Assembly: GCA_027625915.1 (NCBI GenBank)
Contig: JANTQA010000042.1
Location: 253,001-317,000, forward strand
Direction: 5' to 3'
Length of the DNA stretch: 64,000 bases
Origin: Anaeramoeba flamelloides
Lineage: Eukaryota; Metamonada; Anaeramoebidae
Shown here: positions 45,971 to 58,327 of the stretch, piece by piece
How the letters are laid out: the number at the start of each line of letters is the position of its first letter
How positions within the stretch are numbered: the stretch's first letter is position 1
Made by a program: the position numbers and the translations under genes
The notes under the pieces: model-generated
Told to the model about the DNA's origin: nothing
What the model saw: the letters and a program-made list of their open reading frames with translations, nothing else
Databases searched by the model: none

Positions 45971-48900
45971 TTAAAATTCTGTAATTTGTCTTAATTCAGT
46001 CAAAGAAAGTTTGATTTTTTGGTCACTAAATGATTCAGTTTTTTTGAGAATTTTGGAAAGATCTAAGGAAACTAAAATAAATGTTAAAGTTTCATTTTGA
46101 TATATTAATGTACCAATAGCAGATATAAGTCTTAAAAATACTAGTTTATCGGTTTCCAGAATGGCAAATTTTGCTAATAAATTTAATAACAGACCTTTTG
46201 TTTCTTCGTCTTTTTCATTTTTTTTATTTCTCAAATAATGAGAATAGCTATAAAGATAAATAAAGTTATAAAGAATTATTAGAATAGAAACAGAAATAAA
46301 AAAGAAAATTAAAATTTCACAATTAAAAAAAAAAGTTAAAAATAACAAATTAAACATAAAAACAATGAAAAAAATAATGACAATTCAAATTTCACAAAAA
46401 AAATATAAATAAAAGCATAAAGTAAAAAAAATGAAATTTTAAAGACATACTTTAATAAAAATGTAGAAACGGCAAGTCTTAATAATTTTTTTTTATCATT
46501 AATGTAATTCTCTGAAATTGAAAGTAATTTAGGAAGTATTGTTTGTATTGTCTTTAATAATTCTGGCTGGGAAAACAAGTTTGCTATAAATCTAAAACTA
46601 AAAACTAAGAAGGGGATCGTGTTAAATTCTTGTGATTGAGAAAAATAAAAATTGTCTGAAATTTCAAGAATTGTTTGGAAGATATTAATATCTTGTTTAT
46701 TGTAAAAGTTTAATAAAAGGCTTGAACCTTCTTCATTAATAACCACGAGTCTTAAAATATCAATTAATGGGTGCACTTTTGATACTGGCCAAATTGTTAA
46801 AATAGAAATAACTGTTAATAAATCTAACTCGTCAATTGTTTCTTTTTTTTGTATACAATTGACTAAATTTATAACTTGATCTAAATCTTCTTGTGTACAA
46901 TTACTTTCTTGATTTTGTGATTCATTAAAAATTTGTTTTAGATTTTGGATTAAAATTTCCGATTTAAACTTTGTGAATTTGATTGGTGATCGTAATGGGA
47001 AAGTTTTAAATGTCTTTTTTTCTTGTGTTTGTGTTTGTGTTTGTGTCTGTGTTTGCTTACTTTTAGTCGAATAGCTACCTTTCCCCGTAAAGGGATCATA
47101 GTTAGTTCTCGTTGTTGATTGTGAGGAAGAATAATTTTGCTGCTGTTGAGGTTGATTATTGTATGTTTTGCCAGTGTGGTAAGAACCCGATCCGGTATAT
47201 GGATCATAGTTAACACCTTTTTTATTGCTTTGCTGATTATGTGAGGGTCTATATGAATTTTTGCCTGTAAATGGATCCTTTGATTTTCTTGTAAAGCCTT
47301 GATTAGTTCCTCCAGTATTGTTAATAATGAATTCAACAACTTGCTCTAAATATACTGGATCTAGTCTATTTACTTTTAAAAATCTTTCGGCAGCTAAATA
47401 TGGATTTTCAGATTTATTATAGCCGAATTGCAACTTTTGACCTGTTTCCAATGAAATGTTGAAAACATAATCATATTCCTTCCCGTTGAGTACTGATTTT
47501 GTCCCAATTGTGGAATCTTTCCTTTGATTTGGATCTGACATCACCTCTCCTATTAATTGCCAAGACTCTGCCTTCACTGACCAACTATAGGCTTCAGGTT
47601 TTCCTTTGTTTATTACAATTTTTGTTTGACCATCTCTTGTCCCAGTGGAAGAATGAAGACTCGAAACGTCTGGTATTTGATCCCTTCTCATCCCACCAAT
47701 CATATCATTATTTAATGTTCTGTCACTTAAAGAACTTTCAAATAATTGAATAGTTTCTGGATCAGCAGTAAGAGCTTCATCTTGACTGAAAATACGAATC
47801 ATGCCATCGAGGCATGCAGTTGCAATGTCATATTTAGAATTATCAGTTGGACTTGGAATTAATAAGGTTTCAAAAACAGTAGTAGGGTGATGAATAATTT
47901 GATTACATACATTTCTTTTCCAAATTCGAATTGATTTGTCTTCAGAACTTGTTACAAACGTATCGTCAGTTTCTGGGAAAACATTAACATTATAAACATA
48001 GGATGTATGGCCTTGTAATTTATAATCAACTTTTGTTCCCTATGATTATGTGAATTAGTGTGTGTGTGTGTGTGTGTGTGTGTTACGTTACAGGAAATAG
48101 AAATGAAATTAAGAAAATGAGACAATAATTAAAAAAAAGATTTTTTGATATTTTCAATTTTGATAAAAATATGAAGAGCCTGTAAGCTTGATAAAGCAAT
48201 TTTAAAAAAGTATGACCAAAAAAAAATTTGAATTAAGTTCTGAAAATAGGTCTATTGAAGATTGTTAACTATTTTATAGGTACTTTCCGAAAACTTTTTG
48301 TCACAATTTTTTAAAATGACTTTATTGAAATATTGTTATACAATAAAATTGGTATTTTCAAAAAAGTTCTTGACAAAGAATTTTTGGAAGAAAAGATAAT
48401 TTTACAAAAGTTCCTTTGCATTTAAAGTAAACAAAATGATTTGTTGAAGGATGTGTAAAAAATTTAAACAAAGGAAACGAAGCAAAAATTTTAAAACATT
48501 TATTTGAATTTATTCGTTACAATAGTTTTCAAAAAATTTTAAAGTTAATTTATTTTACTTTCTTATGTTTCTAAAAATTATAGTATTTTCAATACATTTC
48601 GTTTTCAATCCAAATCTATTTTGAATAAAATTTTTTATGATCAAAAAAATAGATAACGTAAACTCTGGTTAACCTAACCAATTTAAATTCAAATTTTTAA
48701 GAAGTAAGTCTCAATTCACTTCTAAATTAATATATTTTTATTTAGATTTTACAGATAAATTAAAACCGTTTCAGTTTATTATCTTTGGTATTTTTTTTTC
48801 TTATTATTTTTACTGATCAACAATTCCCATTCAATTTTTTAATATTCAAATAAGAGTAAATATTATTTTATGTATTTTTAGCTAAAAATTATAAAAAAAA

Positions 48901-50294
48901 TAAAAAAAATGAAAAGTTTAGAGAAAGACAGACAATCATTTTCAGAGGAAATGGTTTGATGATAATTTCCATTTAGTTAAAAAATTTTGTGCTATTTTAC
49001 AATTTTTAGAATATTGAGATGAAAATATTTTCCGGTCTTGTTTTGGTGTTTAAAATTAAAACGGGATTAAATTTCAGTTGAGAATCTTTTTTCAATTCTT
49101 TAGTATTTATTTCATTTAGGGTTCTTAGTTCACCTGTATATAGACAAATTTATCGAAAAAAAAAAAAAAAACAAGGAAATAAATAGAGATCACAGATACT
49201 ACGATCTGTTTCTCTCAAATTCTATTTGTAAAAGAACAAAAAAAAGGTTATGAAAATGAAGGGAAAATTATTTCCCATTTATTATTCGATACCAGTATCC
49301 AATCGTAGTTTTAATAATTTTACAGACCTAGTACGAATTGAATAAATTGCGAATCTATTTTAAATAGAAAAGTGTACATTTATTTTTAAATTAAGGATTG
49401 TTTATCCAAAATGTTATTGTTGAATTTAATTATTGAAAAAATTGGATTCCATTTTTATTTTGCTTTGTGGCATTTTAAAAAATATTTCAATATAATCAAA
49501 AATGTATTCAAATATTGGGGAACGTAAAAATATCAAAACAAAATAAGAAAAACCAAAAGAAGAAGAAAAAAAAGGAAAAAAAAGAATGAAAAACTTACAT
49601 AATTAGAAAAAACACAACAAAGTTCATCATTACTAGAGGTGATAAAAGAGCTCTTTGTTATTGATTTTATCGATCTAACTGGTAAGGTGTGATCTGTAAT
49701 TCCGCCTATACATGTTCCACCTTCCCAAATGTTTATTTTTGAGTCGCCCGATACTGTAAGCAATTTCCCGTTTTCAAGGAAAAGTGCATCATAAACAGCA
49801 CCTTCGTGTCCTTTTAAGGTCTTGGTGCAATTGCCTTCCAGATCCCATATTTTGATTGTTTGATCCCAGGAACAAGTGATTATATTTAATTCAGGAGTGA
49901 AATGTAAGCCCGTAATATTTCCTGTGTGACCCTCCAAGGTCAATTCAGCTTTAATTTCTTCGCTCTCAATGTTTTCGTCCATCAATAACGACAGATCCCA
50001 GACCTTTGCTACACAATCTAAGCCAGAGGTTACAACTAGCCCATCTTCATATTGACCAAAGTTCTCTAACTCAGATCCTTGGATGACTATTACTTTGTAG
50101 ATGTATCTTCCATGCGCTAAGATCGTTCGAAAGCATTCAAACAGGTTTGTTTTGTCTTTTCTTTTCCATAACTTCAGATTCTGATCATACCCAACAGAAA
50201 CAAAATGGTTTTTGTCAATAAGCGCTAGACTTCGAACACGAATTTCATGTCCAAAGAATTGTGAAGACAAGGTAAAAGTTTTATACTTACTCAT
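45971..50294 (-). CDS. PLAA: PLAA/Doa1 (Ufd3) ubiquitin-binding Cdc48 cofactor, three exons
   Basis: Exons 50294-49599, 48039-46451 and 46247-45971 join in phase to 2,562 nt, 853 aa. Residues 1 to about 320 hold seven WD repeats (five in exon 1, e.g. GHTGNITGLHFTPELNIITC and DQTIKIWDL; two at the start of exon 2), a full propeller. The PFU ubiquitin-binding domain is at about 378-470 (EAYSWSVKAESWQLIGEV, KEYDYVFNISLETGQKL, PYLAAERFL). Three copies of DPFTG.GSY-like motifs follow (KDPFTGKNSY, YDPYTGSGSY, YDPFTGKGSY), as in animal PLAA. The C-terminal PUL domain (about 580-853) is completed across the last intron by FLL|NYSHYLRN. PUL binds the C-terminus of Cdc48/p97. The protein acts in ubiquitin recycling, endosomal sorting and organelle quality control. 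A (TQ)n run lies before PUL. The gene looks complete. Intron 1 (1.56 kb) has a short (TG)n tract and a family L repeat. Confidence 0.93.
48058..48083 (+). repeat. TG microsatellite in PLAA intron 1
   Basis: About thirteen TG units, just beyond the acceptor of PLAA exon 2. Confidence 0.9.
49215..49305. repeat. dispersed repeat family L, copy in PLAA intron
   Basis: Shares 'atgaaaatgaagggaaaatt' and 'cccatttattattcgat' with the copies near 6.7 and 42.2 kb. Boundaries uncertain. Confidence 0.4.
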
Positions 50295-52965
50295 AAATTA
50301 ATAAATTAAAAAAATGAAAGAAAATCGAGAAAAAATTCGTTCTTAAGAATAGTTAATCATAAGACTCATTTATTTAATATATAGTACACTCAAATCTTTT
50401 GGTTTTATGGTTGAGATTAAAGTTTATCAACAATTAAGCCACAACCTTAATCACATAAAATTTGAGTTTTAATTAATGCTTCAAAAAAAGGCTTTGAAAA
50501 TTCAATAAACATTAAGGAAGTAGGTAAATTTTAGTATTTTTGAAATTTTTAATTGTAAAGAAAATTACAGAAAAAAGATTTTTTGAGTGTCCTGTGATAT
50601 TGAAAATTGTAAATCCTAAATACTTTTACGTGACTCGGTTTATAGAAAGAAAGCAAAAGGAAAGTAAATCAGAGTTAAATCTTGAAAATTTCAATTTTTT
50701 TTGATTTAATTTTTGTTTTATTCAAATTCGGGTTTTGAATTAATAAAATGTGTAATCGGGGTGCTTGAAATTAATCCTAGAATACACCAAAAAAAAAAAA
50801 AAATGACCTGAGAAAGGGTATATCTTTTTCCAAAAAAATATACTTTTTGAATACTAAATATGAAAGATCAGTTTTTCAAATAAATTTGTCTTAATCAAAA
50901 ATGATAAAAATAAAAAATCAAAATATATTTTTCGAACATATTTCTTCTTTAACTTCTGAATTTGGAAGAATCAAAATAAGTTATTACCTTGAATTTCTCA
51001 TACCTTTACTGTTTATTATTATTTTACTAAATATTTGTTTACAAATTTGTCTTTGAAATTCTATTTCTAATAATATATTCAAAACAAGAAAAAATTATGA
51101 ATATTGTTTTCAAAGATCAAAGTAAAACGATTAAATTATTGAAATCAAAAAAAAAAAACGAGAAAGGATTCAAGCCAAAAAAAAAAAAAAAAATAACAGT
51201 TGAAAATTTCTTGATCAAATTGATCAATTAATTTAAGTTTGCTAATTTAAATGTAATTTTAAGAAAATTTGTATGATTGAAAATTTTTTTCAAAATTATG
51301 AAAAAAAAATTGGTAGAATTTTTTACATTTTTACTTATTTATTTTTAAGAATAAAATCGGAAATTTGTATATATATATATATATGTTTATATATGTATTT
51401 TATTTTAATTATTGGTATTAACTAGACAGTTTCAAATAATAACTTGGGCACTTTTGTTCAGATCTCAAAAATGAGCAAATTATAATTCTCTCAGGCGACA
51501 TTAAAAAAAATCAGCTATAAAGAACTATAATCTGCATTTTTTTTGAATTTACTAAATTAAACCGAGTTATTTTTCTTGGTTATTTGAAATTTTTTTATAA
51601 AATCAATGATTCCACTTGTGAATCATAAACGAATTACATTTTTTATTTCTGTTATATTTTTTGTTTAAATTGGTGAACTTCTATTTGATTTATTTACAGA
51701 AGCAGAATAAAAAAATATATAAATGTATAAATTGAAGAATAATAATTAGTTAGTAAAATAGATTGAAAATTAAATTAATTAATTCCAGATTTAATATTAT
51801 ATTTTTAGTAAGTTAATTTATAACTTGAATCTATAAATTAAATTACTTTCTTTTCTCAAAGTTTTATAAATATATTATCACAATAATAGCATTTTCAACA
51901 AATATTAAAAACCAGATAATTATTAATCGCTTTACTTAGAATTAAACTTACATTAAAATCATTTTGATAAAGTTATTTTTTCGGTTTTTTTTCAAATTTC
52001 AAATTTTTAATTTTACTATTTTATGCATTGATGCTCTATAAAATAAAAAAAAATAAGTTTTTTATTTAAAGAATTTTTAAACTATTAGAATTCTTTAAAG
52101 GAATCTGAAGATTAGAAAAAGGATATATGTTTTGAAAGATTGAATTTTTAATTATCATTTGTTTCAAAGAATAACTTCCATTATCGGGAATTTGAATCAA
52201 ACATCCATCAAAAAAGAATTGTATTTAATTAATTTTTTTACTAATAAACCAGTATTTTTGGTAAAAAGATGTATTTCATCAATTAAATAAAGCAATAGTT
52301 GATCTCAATTAAAAATTTATTCCAAAATTCTCATATTTACAATCACAAACACAAAATATTCAAGTGGAATATAATTCTAAATTTTAGATTTTTTTCCCAG
52401 GCATTTGTTTCAATGTTGATATAATGAAAAATTATAAAAGTGATTCAATTGGTTAAAGAGAATTCAAAATCAAATAGTTATCAAAATTTCTGATTTCCAT
52501 GATTTCTGTAACTTATGTAATTGTTTTTTTCAAAATTAATTTAAAGAGTAAGTCTTCTTTTTATACTCTTAGAATGAATATTTTCAAAAATATTTACTAT
52601 TTTTTGTTTATGGTTTATTTCAACTAAATGGTTTTATTGTTAAGAGTCATTATTAATAAAAAATGAAAAATGAGGAGAATTTGAAAAAAGAAATAAAAAA
52701 TTGTAATTTCAGATCTGAATCGGACACTGATCATTTAATATTATCAAAGCTTACCTATTTAACTTTTTTAAACCTCTTGTGTTTTTATTGTTAATAAAAT
52801 AATAATTAAAAAGTATCACAAAAGTATTACAGCGGATGATTTTATACTACTTTGTAATCTTATTTAAGATAAACAAAAAAAAACAATAATATAAAATTTA
52901 TTTTTTTTTAAGGTTATTGATTCTATTTAGAATTATATTAACAATCAATACTACATTTGTTGTTG

Positions 52966-52997
<32 letters not shown>

Positions 52998-53843
52998 TAA
53001 AATTAGAAAAAAAGGAAACTATACAATTTATTGTTTGGAGTCTTGGTAATTTTTAGAAGTGTTAAACCAGAGTACTGATTTTAATGTCTATTAAATCTTA
53101 GAACAATAATATCATGAGTTTGAGTTTGGGCAAAGGTGTGGATTCATTGTATAAAATATTTATTATTTTTTTTGTTACAAGAATTTATTAAAAAAGGAAA
53201 AAAATGAAAGGGGATCTGTAATTTTCTTGTGATCTATCAAACCCAAGCTGGGAATCTACAATTAATTATTAAATTGATTTTCTAAACTATTTTTTTGGTT
53301 GATATTATTAACCAAAATCAGAATAAGAAAAATAAACAAATAAAAAAAAAAAGAAATTTAGTAATTTTTTGTAAAAAGTTTAATAATGAGTTATTTTTTT
53401 TTTTAAATTTGATTGAAAGTTTTTTTGTTTAGTTGGGAAAATATTTTTTTGAAAGTTTTTTGTTTTTTTTTTTTGAGAATATGATTTTTAAACTGTTTGC
53501 CGATATTTTTAAATTTTCATAAAGTACACTAGTATTTAAGTGTGGGCAACCGTTCCGAAAATATCTCAAAGTTTAGAACTTTGAACTAATAATAAATGAT
53601 TCATAAAAAATATTTTGAGATCTTGTTATTATAAATAAAAATATTTTAAAGCATGTTATTAGAGTGTTATAAACGAATTTTTATTGAAAATTGAAAATTA
53701 TTTTGTTAATTTTGTTTTGAAAATTTTTTATAGATGTTATCAAAAACTCTTTTTTATTGGGGAGAGTTCTAAAATTTAATGGAAAAAAAAAATAAAAAAA
53801 AGTAAAAAATAAAATACAATTTAAAAAAAAATTTGAAAAGAAA
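50295..53843. other. 3.5-kb intergenic region
   Basis: Between the PLAA start and the end of the next minus-strand gene. Very AT-rich, with several poly-A/T runs (e.g. about 33 A near 52,965-52,994) and a short TA tract near 51,370. No gene, and no copy of the repeat families listed here. Confidence 0.45.
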
Positions 53844-55737
53844 TTATTTGTTTTCTTCATTTTTTTCTAAAAAATTTAGATTTGATAAAGATCCAATAAA
53901 ATCATCGAACAAATTACAAAGATTTTCTTGCAATTTATGATTTTTTTCTGCCAATAAAATTTTAGATTGTGATAGATTAGTTTTTTCTGGATCCGAAACC
54001 CGATTATTGGTATCTTTATTATTTTTTGGTTTAGTTTTTTCCATATTTGATTTTTCTGGGTTATTATCAGCGTGGTTAAACGTTGATGTCTCGTCTGGTT
54101 GATTATTAAAAGAATTGATCCCAAGATCAAGTAAAGTATTATCAAGTAACTTGGAACCAAATGGTTGCATTTCTTGTGTTGTTGTGAATTCGCTATTATC
54201 ACCAAACAAATCAAAAAAATTTTTATTGGTATTATTATTTTGATTTTGTTTCTCTTTCTCTTGTTCTTCATCATTATCTATTTGTCTATCATCATTTTCG
54301 TTAGTATTTGGGATTGTTTTCAATATTTTTTTTTCTTTATTATTTTGTGAACCTTTTCTTCTTTTTTTTTCACTTTTTTCTTTTGATTTGTTATCATCAA
54401 TTTTCATTTTCTTTTCTTCATTATGAGATTTTTTTATTTTATTTTTTTGAGTTTTCTTTTGAATTTTAATTGAATTATTGGAAGATTGTCGTTTTTTATT
54501 ATCCATTGGTGAATTTCTATGTGTTTGTTTTTTTTGATTATGAATGGCTTTATCTTTTTCTTTTTTTGAATCTTTAGAATTTTTTTTATTGTTATGTTTT
54601 TTGTTTGTTCGACTATTTTTGGATTTTAAACTAGTAGTCCTTTTTTTCATCGACAATGGAGTATTTGCCCCCCTTTTTGATGCCGTGTTTACCTTAGTTT
54701 TTGATTTTGTTTTTGATTTAGTTTTTGTTTTGGAGTCTGCTTTTGAATTAATTTTAGTTGTTGTTTTAGAATTAAGTTTTGAATTTTGTTTTAATTTTGA
54801 ATTGCTTGGTTGTTTTCTATTTTGTGGTTGTAAAGATTTTGGTTTTTGAGATTTCGATTTTTGGATTTTTGTTGTTTGCCTGTGTATTGGTGTTTGTGGC
54901 TGTGATTTAATTTTTTTTAAAAGTTTTTTTTGATGTTTTGTTTTTTCTTTTTCTGCTGTGCTTTCATTTAGACCTTCGTTTACGCTACCTATCGAATATT
55001 CACTTTCGTAACTTGAAGTTTCAGAGACTTGGGAATTTTTTCTTTGATAAATGGATTCGCTGCTTTTATTAATTTTACTTGATCTGGTGCTTAAATGGAC
55101 TTTTCTATGGTTTCTTTTTTTCGCATTTAAATTATTTTTGTACTCAAGATTCATTTTGGATAATTCCTTAAAAATGATTGATTGTTCCCATTTAAATTGA
55201 TCAATATTTGATTCATTTTTAAATTCAAAATCGGATTCAAAATTAGACAATGACACTATTTTCTCAAATTCTTCAGATTTGTTTTTATTTTCTTCAGTTT
55301 CCTTTTCAGTTACTGTTGGGGATATTAAAGTATTTCGGATTAAGTTATGTAATTTTTGTTTTATTAATTGAAGGTTTGTTTCTAAATATAACTCATGAAT
55401 CGAAATTTCAGATTCTTGTTTGAATGTTTGGTTATTGTTAAAATCTTCATAATTTTCAAAACTTTCTACTGTTTCAAATTGTTGATCAAATGTAAAATTT
55501 TGCTTAGTTTCTTCACCTTCAAAATTTTCATAATTGTTAAATGAAAGTTGTTTGTCAAATTCTTGACCATCAAAATTTACATCAAACTCGGTTGTTTCAA
55601 AACTAGTTTCATTAAACCATTGTTCATTATCAACATTTTCAAAAGATTCATCTTGTTGATCAAAATTATAATTCTCTTGATCATTCTTTTCAGATTCCTT
55701 ACTCTTGATATCATTATCCTTATTATCATTATTATCC

Positions 55738-55777
<40 letters not shown>

Positions 55778-56918
55778 CTTTGTTATTCCAATTTTCTTGT
55801 TGATTTTCATCAAAATCAAAATTAAAACCCTCTTGGTTTTCAAATTGCTCTTCATTATTGTCAAATTCAAAAGAATTATTCTCAAAATTTGGTTGGAATT
55901 CAAAGTTTGGTTCTTGTTCTTCTTGACTTTTGTTTTCTTGTTCATTTAGGTTTTCATTTTGAAGATTTTCTTCATTTTTTTGTTCAGTTCTTTTTTTATT
56001 TTCATTTTTGTTTTCATTTTTTTGATTAATTTTGATTTCTTCCTCTTTTTTCTGTTGTTGTTCACATTTAATTTCTTTTTCTAATTGTCTTTTCTCTTGT
56101 TTTGGTTCTGGTTCTTCTTGATTTTTGCTTTCTTGTTCATTTTCGTTGTCGTTTTGAAGTATTTCTTCATTTTTTTTTTCAGTTTTATTTTCATTTCCAT
56201 TGGTTACTATATTTTCAATATTTGATTCTTCTTCTTTATTTTGTTGTTGTTCAAATTTAATTTCATTTTTTGTTTGTTTTTGCTCTTGTTCTTTTTGATT
56301 TTTGTTTTCATGATCATTTTCGTTTTCTTTTATTTTTTCTTTTTCGTTTTGGAGATTTACATCTTGTTGATTTTCATCAAAATCAAAATTAAAACCCTCT
56401 TGATTTTCAAATTGCTCTTCCTTATTGTCAAATTCAAAAGAATTATTTTCAAGGTTTGATTGGAATTCAAAGTTTGGTTCTTGTTTTTCTTGGTTATTGT
56501 TTTCTTGTTCATTTTCATTTTGGTTTTGAATAATTTCTTCATTTTTTTGTTCAGTTTTGTTTTTAGACTGTTCTTCTTCTTCTTTTTTTTTCTTGTTCTT
56601 GGTTTTTGTTCTTCTTTTTTTTCAATTTTTGTTTCCTTTATATTTTTTTTTGATTTGAGATTTTGTTTTAGGGTGGTTTTGTTTAGATTACTTTCTTCAA
56701 AATCAAGATCTGAAATAATGTTTTCTTGAGAAGTGTTTGACCCTTTTTCAAGATTATTTTTGTTAGTGTCCCTTTGTATATTTTCTTCTTTTTGTGTTTT
56801 CTCAGTATTTAAAGTGTTTCTATTTGTATCGTTTTTCCTATTTATTTCATTGTGATCGTTGTTTTGGGTTTTTTTTTCAGTTGTAAATAAGATCTCTTGT
56901 TGTTGTAATATCTCTTCT

Positions 56919-56957
<39 letters not shown>

Positions 56958-57130
56958 TCTTGGGTTTCGTTTATTAATGGTTGCGAATTGAATTGTGGTT
57001 CAAAAGTTTGTTCCTCACCAAATTCAAATTCAAATTCATTAGACTCCCCCCCAAACGGATTCCATTCTTGTTCACCTTCTTCTTCTTCTTCTTCTTGTTG
57101 TTGGTTTGTAGTTTCAAAATTCTCGGTCAT
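53844..57130 (-). CDS. long disordered protein with endocytic-type motifs; frame break at an A9 run
   Basis: Start ATG at 57,130, stop at 53,844, about 1,095 aa. The protein is low-complexity throughout: an acidic N-terminus with FEFEFGEE and a Gln run, a Glu/Asn/Gln-rich middle with an Asn run, then a Lys/Ser-rich basic part. Short motifs stand out: NPF near residue 23 (EWNPFGG, EH-domain type), FFDLFGDNSEF and LLDLG (clathrin-box type) near the C-terminus, and NLFDDF. They suggest a clathrin/adaptor-associated linker, but motif matches in such a composition are weak evidence. A stretch of about 50 codons (NNSFEFDN.EEQFENQEGFN) is duplicated, at 55,803-55,965 and 56,362-56,515. The frame from the ATG and the long downstream frame differ by one base at a run of nine (56,583-56,591), with both sides protein-like. 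An indel error is likelier than an intron. No known family recognised. Confidence 0.65.
55803..56515 (-). repeat. internal coding duplication in the disordered-protein gene
   Basis: Two nearly identical blocks of about 155 bp (55,803-55,965 and 56,362-56,515), 0.56 kb apart, both in the same reading frame. The shared protein core is FEFQ.N.ENNSFEFDN.EE and then QFENQEGFNFDFDENQQ. Differences are few and mostly conservative, so the duplication is recent or kept uniform. Confidence 0.85.
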
Positions 57131-57830
57131 AAAATTTAAAAAATAAATAATTACAAAATTAAACAAAAAATAAAACAATCTTTGGGTGATCTCATAAATT
57201 GGGTGTTTTCTTATTCTCAAGATTTTTAACAACCTTCTGATTTAAACTCTTTATTTTTAAAAAAAGCTTATTGAAGGTTAGTTTTTAAGCTTGACAATAA
57301 AATTGTTAAGGTATAATGTGAAAAAATTGGGGGTTTACATTTATTTTCTTCTCAAACCCCTAGAAGTGTTATCAGGCTAAGAACTTGAGAAAAAAAGTCA
57401 GAGAAAAAAAAAGAAATAACATAGTGTCTAACTGGAAACTTAAATTGGTTTTGAAAAGTAGAAATCAATTAAAAGAAAAATAAATTAACTTTAAAGAAGA
57501 ATTTCTTGGATTATTTGCAATCAAATGAAGAATAATAATTTAGATCTATTTTTTTTATCAAACCCAGTAAATTTGTTTTAGATTATTCAAAAATATTAAA
57601 ATTTTTCATCTTAATTTTAAATAATTGATCAGTCCAAGAAAAAGTTCTTATAAAAAGGTAGTATTAGAAAAAATATTATTGTGTTGAGTCTTCCATTTTG
57701 ACCTTAATTATTGATTTTTTCTTTTATTAATTGATCAAAAATTAACTTTTTCAGTTAATGTTCAAAATTAAAAATCGTCTTGAACTTTTTACTGTTGACT
57801 ATTTAACTTATTTTACCTATAGGTAAGTAT
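57131..57830. other. upstream flank of the disordered-protein gene
   Basis: No gene. The interval about 57,385-57,790 has weak resemblance to the family-I palindromes (sharing 'aaaagaaaaataaattaac' and a terminal 'attaaaaatcgt'). Confidence 0.35.
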
Positions 57831-58327
57831 ATTAGTGAAAAAATACAGTACACAAAAAAAAATCCCAGAAAAGATTTTAAATTGTGAATATTAGTAAAAT
57901 GTTTGTGTAATTTCATTTATTTTCAATTTAATCCTTTTTATAAATAACCAATTTATTTATGAATAAAGTAATAAACCTACCTAAAATTTATTAAAGTGGG
58001 GGTATCTATATAATACTGTAATAATTTTTTGATAGTGTTCTTAGATCAACTTTTTTTGAAAAAAAATAGGGTTTTTTATCGAGGTTTATAAAGAGTTTGG
58101 AAAATTATAATTTTTTATTCTTATTTTTTGATTGATCGAATTGCGTTTTGAACAATTTTAATTTAATTAATGTTCTTTCTAATGAGTATCGAATTTATCA
58201 GAGTTTGATTCTTAAATAGAAAGATTTTGATGTTAAACAAAAGAAATTAAACCTCAATTTTCCTAATATTAACAATTAAAAATCAATTCATAGAATTTTT
58301 ACAAGTACTGCATTTTTTCCACTACTA
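57831..58327. mobile_element. MITE family C, copy 2
   Basis: Ends TTAGTGAAAAAATACAGTAC and ..GTACTGCATTTTTTCCACTAC are inverted. The arms contain 'ttaaattgtgaatattagtaaaa' against 'tcctaatattaacaattaaaaa'. 494 bp, matching copy 1. TA lies at both edges. No coding capacity. Confidence 0.8.

Noticed and set aside
55735-55780. ATT/AAT tract considered as an independent microsatellite or CRISPR-like array
   Set aside because: It is the Asn run of the coding frame. There are no spacer-separated repeats anywhere in the window and the DNA is eukaryotic.
54165-56729. Several Phe/Leu/Ile-rich open frames on the plus strand and extra frames on the minus strand
   Set aside because: They are antisense or shifted readings of the Lys/Asn/Glu-rich disordered-protein gene.
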